From contig JAFZSI010000053.1 in assembly GCA_017619445.1 (NCBI GenBank), positions 1 through 64,000 on the forward strand: a stretch of 64,000 nt of DNA, given 5' to 3'. Positions 35,000-43,552 of the stretch are shown piece by piece (position 1 is the first letter of the stretch; each line of letters opens with the position of its first letter). Origin of the DNA: Prevotella sp. (GTDB lineage Bacteria; Bacteroidota; Bacteroidia; Bacteroidales; Bacteroidaceae). The notes beneath the pieces were generated by a model. It had not been told where the DNA came from, ran no database searches, and was given only the letters and a program-made list of their open reading frames with translations. The translations under genes and the position numbers were made by a program.

Positions 35000-35110
35000 G
35001 AAACCCACCCCAGCCCTCCCAAAGGGAGGGAGTAAGGGTGATTGGTCGTTTGGTCGTTTGGGTGAGAGGTATTCTCGTACCTCCGCACCTCCACACCCCC
35101 GTACCTCCCA
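35000..35110. repeat. Mixed repeats: family D copy 1 and GGTCGTTTGG units
   Basis: GAAACCCACCCCAGCCCTCC then CAAAGGGAGGGAG (35000-35032) is the reverse complement of units at 48013-48044 and 55361-55392 (the latter inside aroC). ATTGGTCGTTTGGTCGTTTGG (35041-35060) repeats the 17.4 kb words. CCTCCGCACCTCCACACC-type C/T-rich repeats follow. Confidence 0.8.
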
Positions 35111-35135
35111 AATAGAGGTTTGGGATTCTCTCCTT

Positions 35136-35438
35136 CTATTTAAACTCAAAAAGACTGTCGAAGCCTGTCATGGCAAACACTTGCTTCAGGTCGCTGTTCA
35201 TGCCAGTGATGAACAAGCGGATGCCTTTGGGCTTGGTGGATTTCAGCAAACCAAGGAACAGTCGCAGTCCACTTGAAGAAATATAATCCAAACGGGTACA
35301 GTCAAGTGTGATTTCCTGCCCGGCGAAGTCAAAGACTTGTTGCAATTCGCGCTCAGCAGAAGAGGCTGCAGCTGTGTCAAACCTGCCTTCGAAGGCTACG
35401 GTCATGTATTCTCCCAAATCTTGAATAATTGTTCTCAT
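35136..35438 (-). CDS. STAS-domain protein, anti-sigma-factor-antagonist-like
   Basis: 100 residues from ATG 35438 (MRTIIQDLGEYMTVAFEGRF); an upstream ATG at 35471 lies between the promoter boxes and is unlikely. Single STAS fold: GRFDTAAASSAERELQ, TLDCTRLDYISSSGLRLFL (phosphoacceptor Ser in the SSSG region), LFITGMNSDLKQVFAMTGF. Related proteins are switched by serine phosphorylation and bind anti-sigma kinases; no kinase or phosphatase gene is adjacent. The promoter is a family H repeat directly upstream. Confidence 0.88.
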   Translation of the reverse strand: MRTIIQDLGEYMTVAFEGRFDTAAASSAERELQQVFDFAGQEITLDCTRLDYISSSGLRLFLGLLKSTKPKGIRLFITGMNSDLKQVFAMTGFDSLFEFK

Positions 35439-35467
35439 ATTTTTAGTTCTAATGATTATTCGGAGTT

Positions 35468-35560
35468 GCAAAGGTATGAATAAGTGAGCGAAAATGCAAA
35501 TTTATTTGCAATTTTCCGAACGAAAGTACCTTCGACAGAGTCAAAGGTATGAAAAAGATT
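35468..35560 (-). promoter_or_regulatory. Family H repeat copy 3 carrying the STAS gene promoter
   Basis: Minus strand: -33 TTTG at 35500-35497, 20-bp spacer, -7 TACCTTTGC at 35476-35468 (reads ATACC on its 5' side). Inner stem ATGCAAAT/ATTTGCAA and flanks AAGTGAGCG and CCGAACGAAAGTACC as in copy 2. About 80 bp are almost identical to 28146-28230. Confidence 0.75.
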
Positions 35561-35667
35561 AAATAATTCGGATGAAAGATGGAAAATATTCTTTTCATTA
35601 TCTTTGTTTTTCTTAGAATTTAATTTTTTTTAATAACAGCTACTCTGCAATATCTGTAATTAATTCG

Positions 35668-35676
35668 TATTTTTGC
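35668..35676 (+). promoter_or_regulatory. Promoter of the ABC transporter gene
   Basis: -7 box TATTTTTGC, 58 bp before the ATG at 35734. No clear -33 TTTG at the right distance. Confidence 0.55.
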
Positions 35677-35733
35677 ACTCAAATGTGTATTGACTTTCCC
35701 TTTCTCTGAAAGGGTGAGAATTAAAAAAGACAG

Positions 35734-38622
35734 ATGACTGACATCGTTTTGTCGAGCTTTTTGAGCCTATTCGCTTTGTTTGGCAAAGAAGAGCAAGTAG
35801 ATGAGTCGCGGGCAAAAGAGATGCTCGTGAGTTATCTTCGTCATCACTTTGGCATCAGGAATGTCGATACATATCTCAATCTTTATTGCGACCTGCGCGG
35901 AGCATACGAGATGGCCGACAACCTTGACACCAATGCGGTGGTGGCCTCTATCTGCGACAATCTGCACGGGAAAATCCGTGCTGAAGAGGAGCGTATGCTG
36001 TTGTTGCGCATCATGGAGTTTTGTGGCGGCGACGGCAAAGAGCTGCACCCCATGTTCCGCACCATGGCTGAGAAGCTGATTATTCCTAAGCAGATGGCCG
36101 ATGACTTTGCTGACTTTGTGAACGGCCGTCCTTCAGAGCGGGTGAAACTGCACAGGCCTAAAGGTTTTGAGGGAGAGGTGAAGACACTTTTCATGCCGGA
36201 GGCTGGTAATCTTGTCTTCACATACACCGGCGAAGACCGTGTGTTGCTCAACGATGTACCCGTGTTACCGCGAGCCTATCAGGTGTGGCAACAGAGCAGT
36301 GTGCTGAAGGCTCCTGGTGGAAAACCGCTCTACTACTCCACCATCATGGACGCTTACAACGAGAACCAGACACAGCGGCAGCAAGTGGAGTTCTGCGGAA
36401 GAGATATTGATTTCCGTTTCCCCAACAGCGAAAATGGTATTCATAACTTGAGTTTCACGCTTCAAGGGGGCGAGCTGTTGGCCGTCATGGGCGGTTCGGG
36501 CACAGGAAAATCCACCTTGCTTTCCATTCTCAATGGCAACCTGACGCCTAACAAGGGAAGCATTACCATTAATGGCCACGACATAGCTGACCCAAAGGTT
36601 AAAGACTTGATTGGCTTTGTGCCACAAGACGACCTGCTCATTGAGGAACTGACAGTCTATGAGAATCTCTATTACACAGCTAAGCTCTGTTTTGCCAGTC
36701 TTACTGAGGATGAGATTCAGCAGCGGGTGTTAACCACGCTCAAGGACTTAGGACTCGATGCCACGAAGGACTTGAAGGTGGGCTCACCCATCAACAAATT
36801 CATTTCCGGTGGACAGCGCAAGCGCCTGAACATCGCCTTAGAACTGATACGCGAGCCAGCAGTACTGTTCCTTGACGAACCTACCTCTGGCCTTTCATCG
36901 GCAGACACAGAGAGAGTCATCAACCTGCTGAAAGAACAGACCTACAAAGGCAAGCTCATTGTGGTGAACATCCATCAGCCATCGAGCGATGTGTTCAAGC
37001 TCTTCGACCGTCTGTGGCTGCTCGACCGTGGAGGCTATCCCGTTTATGACGGCAACCCCATTGATGCCATCACTTATTTCAAAGAAGCGGCCAACTATGC
37101 TGATGCTGAGACAAGTGCTTGTCCGACGTGCGGCAACGTCAATCCGGAAATCATGCTGAATATCATTGAGGAGAAGGCTATCAGCAATACCGGAGAAACT
37201 TCCGACGAACGGAAAATGACACCTGTGGAATGGCATGAGCTGTATCTGAAAAACCGCCCGGAACAGTCGGAACCCAAGACAGACGATGTGCCGACTTCCG
37301 ATCAGCAGAAGCCTGGAAAGCTTCGCCAATTTGCCATTTTCCTTCAGCGCAACATCAAGACGAAGATAACCAATGTGCAGTATCTCTGCATCGCCTTGCT
37401 GCAGGCACCTATTCTGGCTGTCATCTGCGCCATGCTTACCCGTTATTCCACGCCAGAGGGTTACACGGTGATGAACAACAAGAATCTGGTAAGCTACTTC
37501 TTCATGTCGGTTATCGTGGCCACATTCATCGGCATGAGCGGCAGTGCAGAGGAAATTATCAAAGACCGCGCCTTGTTGAAGCGTGAGCGGTTTCTCCGCC
37601 TGTCCTACGGCAGCTATATCTGGTCGAAAATCGTATTCGTAGCCTCAGTGTCACTGTTGCAGACGTTCCTCTTCATCATCATCGGCAACACCATCATGGG
37701 GCTTCACGGGCTGACAGCCACCTGGTGGTTCATTCTCTTTATGACCGCACTGCTGGCCAACCTCACCGGACTGCTCCTGTCGCAATGCCTCAATTCCATA
37801 GTGGCCATCTACATCAGCATCCCCATTCTGCTCATCCCTCAAATATTGCTGTGCGGGCTGGTGGTGAGTTTCTCTGACCTTACCCCTAAAAGCACCACGG
37901 GCAATGTGCCTCTCATAGGCGACATCATCCCCTCGCGCTGGAGCTATGAGGCTTTGGCCGTCACATCATATACCGATAACCGTTATGAGCAACCGTTCTT
38001 CGCTATTGACAAGGAAAGACAGGAGTGCCAGTTCTACAACCGTGGATTCTTATATGAGCTACAGTCGCAGTTGGAGACGATGAACGAAGAAAAGAAACGC
38101 GGCGAGGATGTTAACCCTGCCCACATGAGGGTTATCCAGGCCAACCTGCCAGTGCTCACCGAGTTCTGCGGCATGGAGGCATACGGCGGCGACAACACTT
38201 ACCAATCGCTCTTCGACTATTTGAAACAGGCCGAGACGATTCTTGCCAATCGCGGCAACAAATCAACCCTCAAGAAAGATGCCATGATTGCAAGTGTAGT
38301 GAAGCTGCAAGGCAAAGAGCAGTTCCTGGAACTGAAACAGCGCAACCACAACAACAAGTTAGAGGAATTTGTGACAGGAGCCGACCAACAAAGGTTGCTT
38401 GACATAGTGGATGACAAAATAGTGCCCCGAAGCGCCACCATCTATCTCACACCACTGAATCGCTGTGGGCGCGCGCCATTCTACAGTAGCGAGAAAATCA
38501 TCGGCCCCTGGCACATCAAGACCCTCTGGTTCAACATGGGCGTAATCTTTCTGATGTGCTGCGTGGCTACTGCCCTACTCCTGACCGATTGCCCTGGACG
38601 GTACATGAGAAATGAGAAATGA
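35734..38622 (+). CDS. ABC transporter, fused ATPase and ABC2-type membrane domain
   Basis: 962 residues, ABCG-like order. Residues 1-115 are helical and resemble a TerB-type domain (LRHHFGIRNVDTYLNLYCD). About 215-440 is the ATPase: Walker A GGSGTGKSTLLSILNG, signature ISGGQRKRLNIALELI, Walker B AVLFLDEPTSGLSSADTE, and HQPSSDVFKLFD. A Cys motif CPTCGNVNPEIM lies near 467. About 545-740 holds six membrane spans of an ABC2 permease, followed by a long soluble loop and a final span (IKTLWFNMGVIFLMCCVATA). Likely an exporter, possibly for lipid or another envelope component; substrate unknown. Monocistronic. Confidence 0.88.
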   Translation: MTDIVLSSFLSLFALFGKEEQVDESRAKEMLVSYLRHHFGIRNVDTYLNLYCDLRGAYEMADNLDTNAVVASICDNLHGKIRAEEERMLLLRIMEFCGGDGKELHPMFRTMAEKLIIPKQMADDFADFVNGRPSERVKLHRPKGFEGEVKTLFMPEAGNLVFTYTGEDRVLLNDVPVLPRAYQVWQQSSVLKAPGGKPLYYSTIMDAYNENQTQRQQVEFCGRDIDFRFPNSENGIHNLSFTLQGGELLAVMGGSGTGKSTLLSILNGNLTPNKGSITINGHDIADPKVKDLIGFVPQDDLLIEELTVYENLYYTAKLCFASLTEDEIQQRVLTTLKDLGLDATKDLKVGSPINKFISGGQRKRLNIALELIREPAVLFLDEPTSGLSSADTERVINLLKEQTYKGKLIVVNIHQPSSDVFKLFDRLWLLDRGGYPVYDGNPIDAITYFKEAANYADAETSACPTCGNVNPEIMLNIIEEKAISNTGETSDERKMTPVEWHELYLKNRPEQSEPKTDDVPTSDQQKPGKLRQFAIFLQRNIKTKITNVQYLCIALLQAPILAVICAMLTRYSTPEGYTVMNNKNLVSYFFMSVIVATFIGMSGSAEEIIKDRALLKRERFLRLSYGSYIWSKIVFVASVSLLQTFLFIIIGNTIMGLHGLTATWWFILFMTALLANLTGLLLSQCLNSIVAIYISIPILLIPQILLCGLVVSFSDLTPKSTTGNVPLIGDIIPSRWSYEALAVTSYTDNRYEQPFFAIDKERQECQFYNRGFLYELQSQLETMNEEKKRGEDVNPAHMRVIQANLPVLTEFCGMEAYGGDNTYQSLFDYLKQAETILANRGNKSTLKKDAMIASVVKLQGKEQFLELKQRNHNNKLEEFVTGADQQRLLDIVDDKIVPRSATIYLTPLNRCGRAPFYSSEKIIGPWHIKTLWFNMGVIFLMCCVATALLLTDCPGRYMRNEK

Positions 38623-38639
38623 GAAATGAGAAATGAGAC

Positions 38640-38775
38640 ATTGTAAATTAAGGGAGTAAAGGAGAAAAGGAGTAAAGGAGGAGTTCCTTGAGCAAAGCGA
38701 AAAAAGGAGAAATTGTCAAATTGTCAAATGAAGAAATAAATTGTAAATTGTAAATTGTCAAATAGTAAATATATT
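38640..38775. repeat. Intergenic repeats (GGAGTAAAGGAG units, family C variant, AATTGTAAATTG filler)
   Basis: GGAGTAAAGGAG tandem units are followed at about 38679-38705 by GGAGTTCCTTGAGCAAAGCG then AAAAAAGG, a variant of family C, then TGTCAAATTG filler. Confidence 0.75.
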
Positions 38776-38807
38776 CACTTATTTTATAAACAAAAAACCA
38801 AACAAAA

Positions 38808-39608
38808 ATGAAAAAACTTTCTATTTTCGCTGTGGCATTCACAGCATTGGCCTTCACAGCATGTGTAGGCAACAAGAGTGCACAACCCGTTGAGCAGACT
38901 GACTCCTTGAAGTCTTTCGAGCAGGAGCAAGTCGAGGCAAAGATTAAGATGGAACTCGACAGCCTCGCTGCCGAAGTAGGAAAACTCAAGCAGATGCCAT
39001 TCCTCAAGACAGGCGAAGAGGGCATCAAACTGACCGAGCAGGAAAAGCAGGTGAAACCCACCTATCTCGTTGCTCCCTCAGTGGCCGAGAACGCCACATC
39101 GCTGGCAGAGAAATACCGCATGCTGAGCGCTCTGAGCGTTGACAAGAACATCGCAACCCTCTACGACATGCCTACCGCAGACTACGAAGCCTCAATTGCA
39201 AAACTCGTGGCCGACATCAACGACCCCTCGTTCAAGGACTTCGAGGCTCCCACGCTCTATGAGACCGGACAGAAACTCTACGACGCAATGAACGAGAACG
39301 GACGCATCAACTATTTCTGGCAGATGGTGTCGGGAGCTCTCGTGGAGGAAATCTATGTGATGTCTGAGAATTCCGACAAATTCCTTACAGCCTTCAACGA
39401 CGAGTCTGCTGCAAATGTTACCTATCGTATCGTGCTGCTGTCTGATGCCGTGAAGCGTCTTGCTGACTACGATGCAGACTTCGAGCCCGTTGCCAAGGCC
39501 GTTGAAGCTCTTGCACCGCTGAACGCCATCTCTGTTGACCAGCTGAAACAGCAGCTTGCTGAGGCCAAGGATAAGATTGCCGAGGCTCGCAACGCTCTCA
39601 TCAAGTAA
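38808..39608 (+). CDS. Putative lipoprotein of unknown function
   Basis: 266 residues. Lipoprotein signal MKKLSIFAVAFTALAFTAC with lipobox Cys at residue 19. The mature part is almost wholly helical, acidic and without catalytic motifs; it begins with a coiled-coil-like stretch (EQEQVEAKIKMELDSLAAEV). Not recognised. A clean terminator follows at 39696-39754. It stands alone between the transporter and a convergent glycoside hydrolase. Confidence 0.8.
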   Translation: MKKLSIFAVAFTALAFTACVGNKSAQPVEQTDSLKSFEQEQVEAKIKMELDSLAAEVGKLKQMPFLKTGEEGIKLTEQEKQVKPTYLVAPSVAENATSLAEKYRMLSALSVDKNIATLYDMPTADYEASIAKLVADINDPSFKDFEAPTLYETGQKLYDAMNENGRINYFWQMVSGALVEEIYVMSENSDKFLTAFNDESAANVTYRIVLLSDAVKRLADYDADFEPVAKAVEALAPLNAISVDQLKQQLAEAKDKIAEARNALIK

Positions 39609-39695
39609 ACAGTCAAATAGTTCATAAATCCGCGAGTAAGCGAGAGCCAACCAAGCTCGCTTGGAATTGGCCGAGCGTGAGTGGATTATGTAAAC

Positions 39696-39754
39696 AAGTT
39701 CAGGGTTACGAATCCTTCTCAAACAGAAGGGCAATCATAACCCTGAACTTTTTT
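39696..39754 (+). terminator. Terminator after the lipoprotein gene
   Basis: AAGTTCAGGGTTA (39696-39708) pairs with TAACCCTGAACTT (39738-39750), with an inner CCTTCT/AGAAGG helix, followed by TTTT. It may also serve the convergent gene. Confidence 0.85.
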
Positions 39755-39833
39755 CGTGCTTTCGTTCACTTAGTAGTTCTTTTCTCCTTACCTCCTTACC
39801 TCCTTCCCTCCTCTACTCCTTTACTCCCCCTTC

Positions 39834-41513
39834 TCAATACTCATAAAGACGGATGTGAAGTATTTTCCATTCGCCCACGCTAATACGGGCATGGCGGCCC
39901 TGATGACTCTGGTCGCCGTTGTGGCGGCGCACGTACTCCATCTTGCCATCTTCGCCAATGGTAACCTCGTCAACAGAAAGCAGGCCAAGGCGAGAGCCCC
40001 TGAACTTTGAACTTTTAAACTTTTGAACTTTTAAACTTTTGAACTTTGAACTATCACTACCAGCCTCAGCAAATCCATCCTCGCCCAATTGTTTCTGCTC
40101 CTCTTGCTGTTTCTCCTCAGAAGTCTTGAAGTCAATGACCACACCACTGCCCGCCAACAGGTAGTCAAACTTGTCGAGACGTATAAGCACAGCTCCACCC
40201 TCGGGCCAAGTGCTGCCGTCCGTGGCACGCGAGTCCCATGGCAAGGTAAAGTAGTGGCGGCAGGTCATGACCACGCCGTTGTCGTTGATGATGCGCTCAC
40301 GGTCGTCCTGATCAAAGAGCAAGCCCCACGACGATTTTTTTGCGAAGCTCGAGAAACTCCAATTTATCAATTTTTTCGCAGAGCTCAAGGAACTCCCATT
40401 TACTAATTGAGTCATCAGTCCGTAAGCCTTCGTCACCGACTCGGTCTCCTTTTCACTGGCCTGGTCGATGGCAAACGGACTGAACCCTAATGCTTGATGC
40501 TCACCAAAGACATAGAGGGCACGCACGCCGCTATTCTCGCAGCAACGGCTTTCGGGGACAAAGAGCCTGTTCTTGATCTTTCCGCCATCCTGTGGGCGTA
40601 ACGGCATGGCATATTGGGCTGCCCACGACTTGAAACCTGTGTCGTAAATATCAGGAGCCAACAGGTCAATGCTTGGCGCTCCTTCGCGCCAGAAGTCAAT
40701 GAGGTGAGCCAATGGGCCTGCCGAAGGGTACTCTCCTGGGCGGCGTCCGCGGCTGTTCATGGCAGCATTGACATAGAGCGGCATGTCGTGAATCTGTCGG
40801 GCGGCCTTGGCCAGATGCTCCACATAGCGGGCATAGCTCAGTGCCATGAACTTCTCATCGGCAGTTTCGTCGGTGCCATAACGCTCAGCCCAACGCTCCT
40901 GCCTGTAAACCTTCTCGGCTAAGGGTGAATGGTCGCGTGCCGACTCCAACATACCAATTTCGTTCTCTATCTGAATCATCACAACCACTTCGCGCTGCGG
41001 GTCTTGCTCTTTAATGCGTCTCATCAGTGCCGAAAAAGCCTTCAGGTCTGCCTGAAGCACATCGGGGCTGAAACACGATGCAATCTCCAACGGCTTGCCC
41101 GAGGCGGTCATGGCACGCGGAAACCGCTTTGTGTCCTGCTTGAACCAGCTGGGTGCATAGCACGACATGCTGTTCTTCCACACGCCAAACCAAAGAAAGA
41201 CCACACGCAACTGCTCGTGCCGAGCCACATCTATGATGCGGTCGATGAGCGTGAAATCGAACTCTCCTTCCACGGGCTCCATCAGTTCCCAATATGCTGG
41301 CACAAGCACCGTATTCAGACCCAGTGCACGCATTCTGGGCAGCACCTCGTCAATATCAGCCACCGATGTGGCGGCAGAATTGCTTAGTTCGCCACCAAGC
41401 AACGGAAAGGGGTGATAGGTGTTGGATGATGGGTGATGGATGTTTGCGTTCCCTGCCACAACAACAAGGGTGGCAGCCAATGCAATAAGCACTAAGGATA
41501 ATTTCTTAATCAT
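39834..41513 (-). CDS. Secreted beta-galactosidase-like glycoside hydrolase (GH35/GH42-type with DUF5597-like tail)
   Basis: 559 residues from ATG 41513 (MIKKLSLVLIALAATLVVVAG signal peptide); the ATG at 41537 adds MTKRPNDQ, encoded by a GGTCGTTTGG repeat. TIM-barrel with acid/base Glu in VMIQIENEIGML and nucleophile Glu in RLFVPESRC; NTVLVPAYWELMEPVEGEFD is typical of GH35/42. Two repeat-derived insertions lie in the C-terminal part: family C units (40335-40396) encode SSAKKLINWSFSSFAKKSS, and an AACTTTTAAACTTTTG array (40001-40052) encodes a Lys/Phe/Ser-rich stretch. The frame stays open through both. Probably acts on plant or host glycans. Confidence 0.85.
   Translation of the reverse strand: MIKKLSLVLIALAATLVVVAGNANIHHPSSNTYHPFPLLGGELSNSAATSVADIDEVLPRMRALGLNTVLVPAYWELMEPVEGEFDFTLIDRIIDVARHEQLRVVFLWFGVWKNSMSCYAPSWFKQDTKRFPRAMTASGKPLEIASCFSPDVLQADLKAFSALMRRIKEQDPQREVVVMIQIENEIGMLESARDHSPLAEKVYRQERWAERYGTDETADEKFMALSYARYVEHLAKAARQIHDMPLYVNAAMNSRGRRPGEYPSAGPLAHLIDFWREGAPSIDLLAPDIYDTGFKSWAAQYAMPLRPQDGGKIKNRLFVPESRCCENSGVRALYVFGEHQALGFSPFAIDQASEKETESVTKAYGLMTQLVNGSSLSSAKKLINWSFSSFAKKSSWGLLFDQDDRERIINDNGVVMTCRHYFTLPWDSRATDGSTWPEGGAVLIRLDKFDYLLAGSGVVIDFKTSEEKQQEEQKQLGEDGFAEAGSDSSKFKSLKVQKFKSSKFRGSRLGLLSVDEVTIGEDGKMEYVRRHNGDQSHQGRHARISVGEWKILHIRLYEY
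40001..40052 (-). repeat. GAACTTTTAAACTTTT array inside the glycoside hydrolase gene
   Basis: Alternating TGAACTTT and TTAAACTTT words for about 50 bp, read in frame as Lys/Phe/Ser-rich protein (KFKSLKVQKFKSS). A related word occurs in the non-coding 4612-4628. Confidence 0.75.
40335..40396 (-). repeat. Two family C repeats inside the glycoside hydrolase gene
   Basis: TTTTTTTGCGAAGCTC/GAGAAACTCC (40335-40360) and TTTTTTCGCAGAGCTC/AAGGAACTCC (40371-40396), the same doublet and spacing as intergenic copies at 22630-22691 and 7793-7868, here translated in frame. Confidence 0.85.
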
Positions 41514-41579
41514 TTGGTCGTTTGGTCGTTTGGTCATTTGGTCGTTTGGGTGTTTGTTTATTGGTTATTGGTTATTGTT
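41514..41579. repeat. GGTCGTTTGG / TTGGTTATTG tandem repeats
   Basis: Units TTTGGTCG repeated five times, then GGTTATTGGTTATTG, between the copper ATPase stop and the glycoside hydrolase start. Confidence 0.8.
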
Positions 41580-43529
41580 TCACCTGCTCCACTTCAGGCG
41601 CAGGCTGTTGAGCACCACGCTAACGCTGGAGAATGCCATCAGCGCACTGGCCCATACGGGCGTTATCTGGAAATCAATACCGAAAAGACAAGGAAGGCCT
41701 GCGGCAAGGGGAATGCAGACAATATTGTAGATGAACGCCCAGAAAAGGTTCTGGCGAATCATTCCCACGGTACGGTGCGACAGTCGGATGGCATCCACAA
41801 TGCGCCGCAGGTCGGCAGACATAAGCGTTACCTGTGCCACATCCATCGCCACGTCGGTACCCCGCCCCATGGCAATGCTCACATCAGCGGTGGCCAGTGC
41901 CTGCGAGTCGTTGATGCCGTCGCCCACCATGGCCACGTGCTTGCCCTCGGACTGCAATTGTCGCACGAGATCGTCTTTGTCTTGAGGCAATGCCTTGGCC
42001 TGCCAATGGGCGATACCGGCAGCATCGGCCCATCGGCTCACATTCTCGGTGTTGTCGCCACTCATCAGATGGACCTCGATGCCCATTGCTTGCAAATCGA
42101 CAATGGCTTCGCGGGCATGGGGGGTTAAGTGCTCAGTGGTTTGGGAGGTGGGTGATGGGTGATGGCTGTTGGGTGATGGGTGATTGGTCGTTGTTGTAAG
42201 TGTACCTGTCTTATCGATTACCATAGCGTTAATGTGACGCAGACGCTCAAGGGCGGTAGCATCTTTGACAAGAATGCTTTGCTCTGCTGCTTTGCCTATG
42301 CCCACCATGAGGGCAGTAGGCGTGGCAAGTCCCATTGCGCAGGGACAGGCTATCACCAACACCGACACAGCGGACAGCGCTGCGCGTGGAAGCTGCTGCT
42401 GTCCGCCGATGAGCAGCCACAGCACAAAAGTGAGTAGCGACAGACCTAACACACAGGGCACAAACACCAGTGCGATGCGATCGACAATGCGCTGCACAGG
42501 AGCCTTTGAGCCTTGGGCCTGCTGCACCATACGTATCATGTTGGCCAGCACGGTCTGCTGTCCTACCTGACGAGCCTTGAAACGAAATGTGCCCTGACGG
42601 CAGATGGTACCAGCCAAAACACGGTCGCCCACATGTTTCTCTGCAAGGGCGGCCTCGCCCGTCATAGCTGACTCATCGACAAGCGGATGCTGCTCCGCCG
42701 TCACCTCGCCATCAACGGGAATCTTTTCACCTGCTCGCACCTCAATCAAATCGTCGGGCTGCAGGGTGGAAATGGGAACTTCGTTCATAGTGTCACCATC
42801 CACCAATCTGGCTGTTTTTGGAGCAAGCCCCATGAGCGAACGTATGGCTGAGGCTGTGCTGTTCTTGGCACGCTCCTCGAGCAGGCGGCCCGTGAGCACA
42901 AAGGTGATAATCATGACTGACGCATCGTACCATGTGTGTGATGCCAAACCACGGCTGCCCCAAAAGCGCTCACCCCAAAACGTGTTGAACACACTGAAAA
43001 GAAAAGATATGGCAGTGGATAAGGCCACAAGCGTGTCCATGTTGGCCGAGAAATGCATGAGTTGCCGCCAGGCGTTGACAAAAAACTGACGGCCACAATA
43101 CACCAAGTTGAGCAATGCTATGATGAGCATTGCCTGATTCGACATTGATGAAGAAGGAGTTGCCGAAGGAAGGGACTGGGAGGTTGAGGAGTTGAAAAGC
43201 TGAGGAAGCCATCCCATGCTGATGGTCATCACCAGCAGGGCAAACAGCCATGATAGCAACACCTTGCGGCGGAGCAACACGAATGAACGGTGCTCAATCT
43301 CCTCGGCGCTGCGGTCTTCCTCAATGATCAGGTCATAACCGGCGCGCTGAATCTCGTCCTTCATCTGTTGCAGACTAATATGCGACGGGTCGTACTCCAC
43401 CAATGCTGAACGCCCAGGCAGGTTTACCGTAGCCTGCACTACACCCTCCAGCGCATTGAGCCGCCGCTCAACAGCCGCCGAACAGCCTGCACACATCATT
43501 CCCACTACAGGGATTGTACGTTTTTCCAA
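41580..43529 (-). CDS. P1B-type copper-transporting ATPase lacking most of the nucleotide-binding domain
   Basis: 649 residues, short for CopA. An HMA metal-binding domain (VGMMCAGCSAAVERRL, residues 9-24), eight membrane spans, actuator TGEA (DESAMTGEAALAEK), CPC motif in VIACPCAMGLATP, phosphorylation site D439 in DKTGTLT, then GDGINDSQALATADV. Between DKTGTLT and the P-domain segment GIEVHLMSGDN there are only about 45 residues instead of the usual ~150. The N-domain with its HP motif is absent, and the join (TTTNHPSPNSHHPSPTSQTT) is encoded by a GGGTGATGG repeat. It is probably unable to bind ATP normally, or derived from a recent deletion. The rest of the protein is intact. Confidence 0.88.
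   Translation of the reverse strand: MEKRTIPVVGMMCAGCSAAVERRLNALEGVVQATVNLPGRSALVEYDPSHISLQQMKDEIQRAGYDLIIEEDRSAEEIEHRSFVLLRRKVLLSWLFALLVMTISMGWLPQLFNSSTSQSLPSATPSSSMSNQAMLIIALLNLVYCGRQFFVNAWRQLMHFSANMDTLVALSTAISFLFSVFNTFWGERFWGSRGLASHTWYDASVMIITFVLTGRLLEERAKNSTASAIRSLMGLAPKTARLVDGDTMNEVPISTLQPDDLIEVRAGEKIPVDGEVTAEQHPLVDESAMTGEAALAEKHVGDRVLAGTICRQGTFRFKARQVGQQTVLANMIRMVQQAQGSKAPVQRIVDRIALVFVPCVLGLSLLTFVLWLLIGGQQQLPRAALSAVSVLVIACPCAMGLATPTALMVGIGKAAEQSILVKDATALERLRHINAMVIDKTGTLTTTTNHPSPNSHHPSPTSQTTEHLTPHAREAIVDLQAMGIEVHLMSGDNTENVSRWADAAGIAHWQAKALPQDKDDLVRQLQSEGKHVAMVGDGINDSQALATADVSIAMGRGTDVAMDVAQVTLMSADLRRIVDAIRLSHRTVGMIRQNLFWAFIYNIVCIPLAAGLPCLFGIDFQITPVWASALMAFSSVSVVLNSLRLKWSR
42150..42195 (-). 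repeat. GGGTGATGG repeat at the deletion join of the copper ATPase
   Basis: GGGTGATGGGTGATGG, CTGTTGGGTGATGG and GTGATTGGTCG in tandem, resembling intergenic words at 17.4, 35.0 and 41.4 kb; read in frame as the His/Pro/Ser-rich linker. Confidence 0.8.
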
Positions 43530-43552
43530 CTCCTCCTCTCCTAATTAATGGG

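Noticed and set aside
40001..40052. Short tandem array resembling a CRISPR
   Set aside because: Units of 8-9 bp with no unique spacers and no cas genes; it is a simple sequence array in a coding region.
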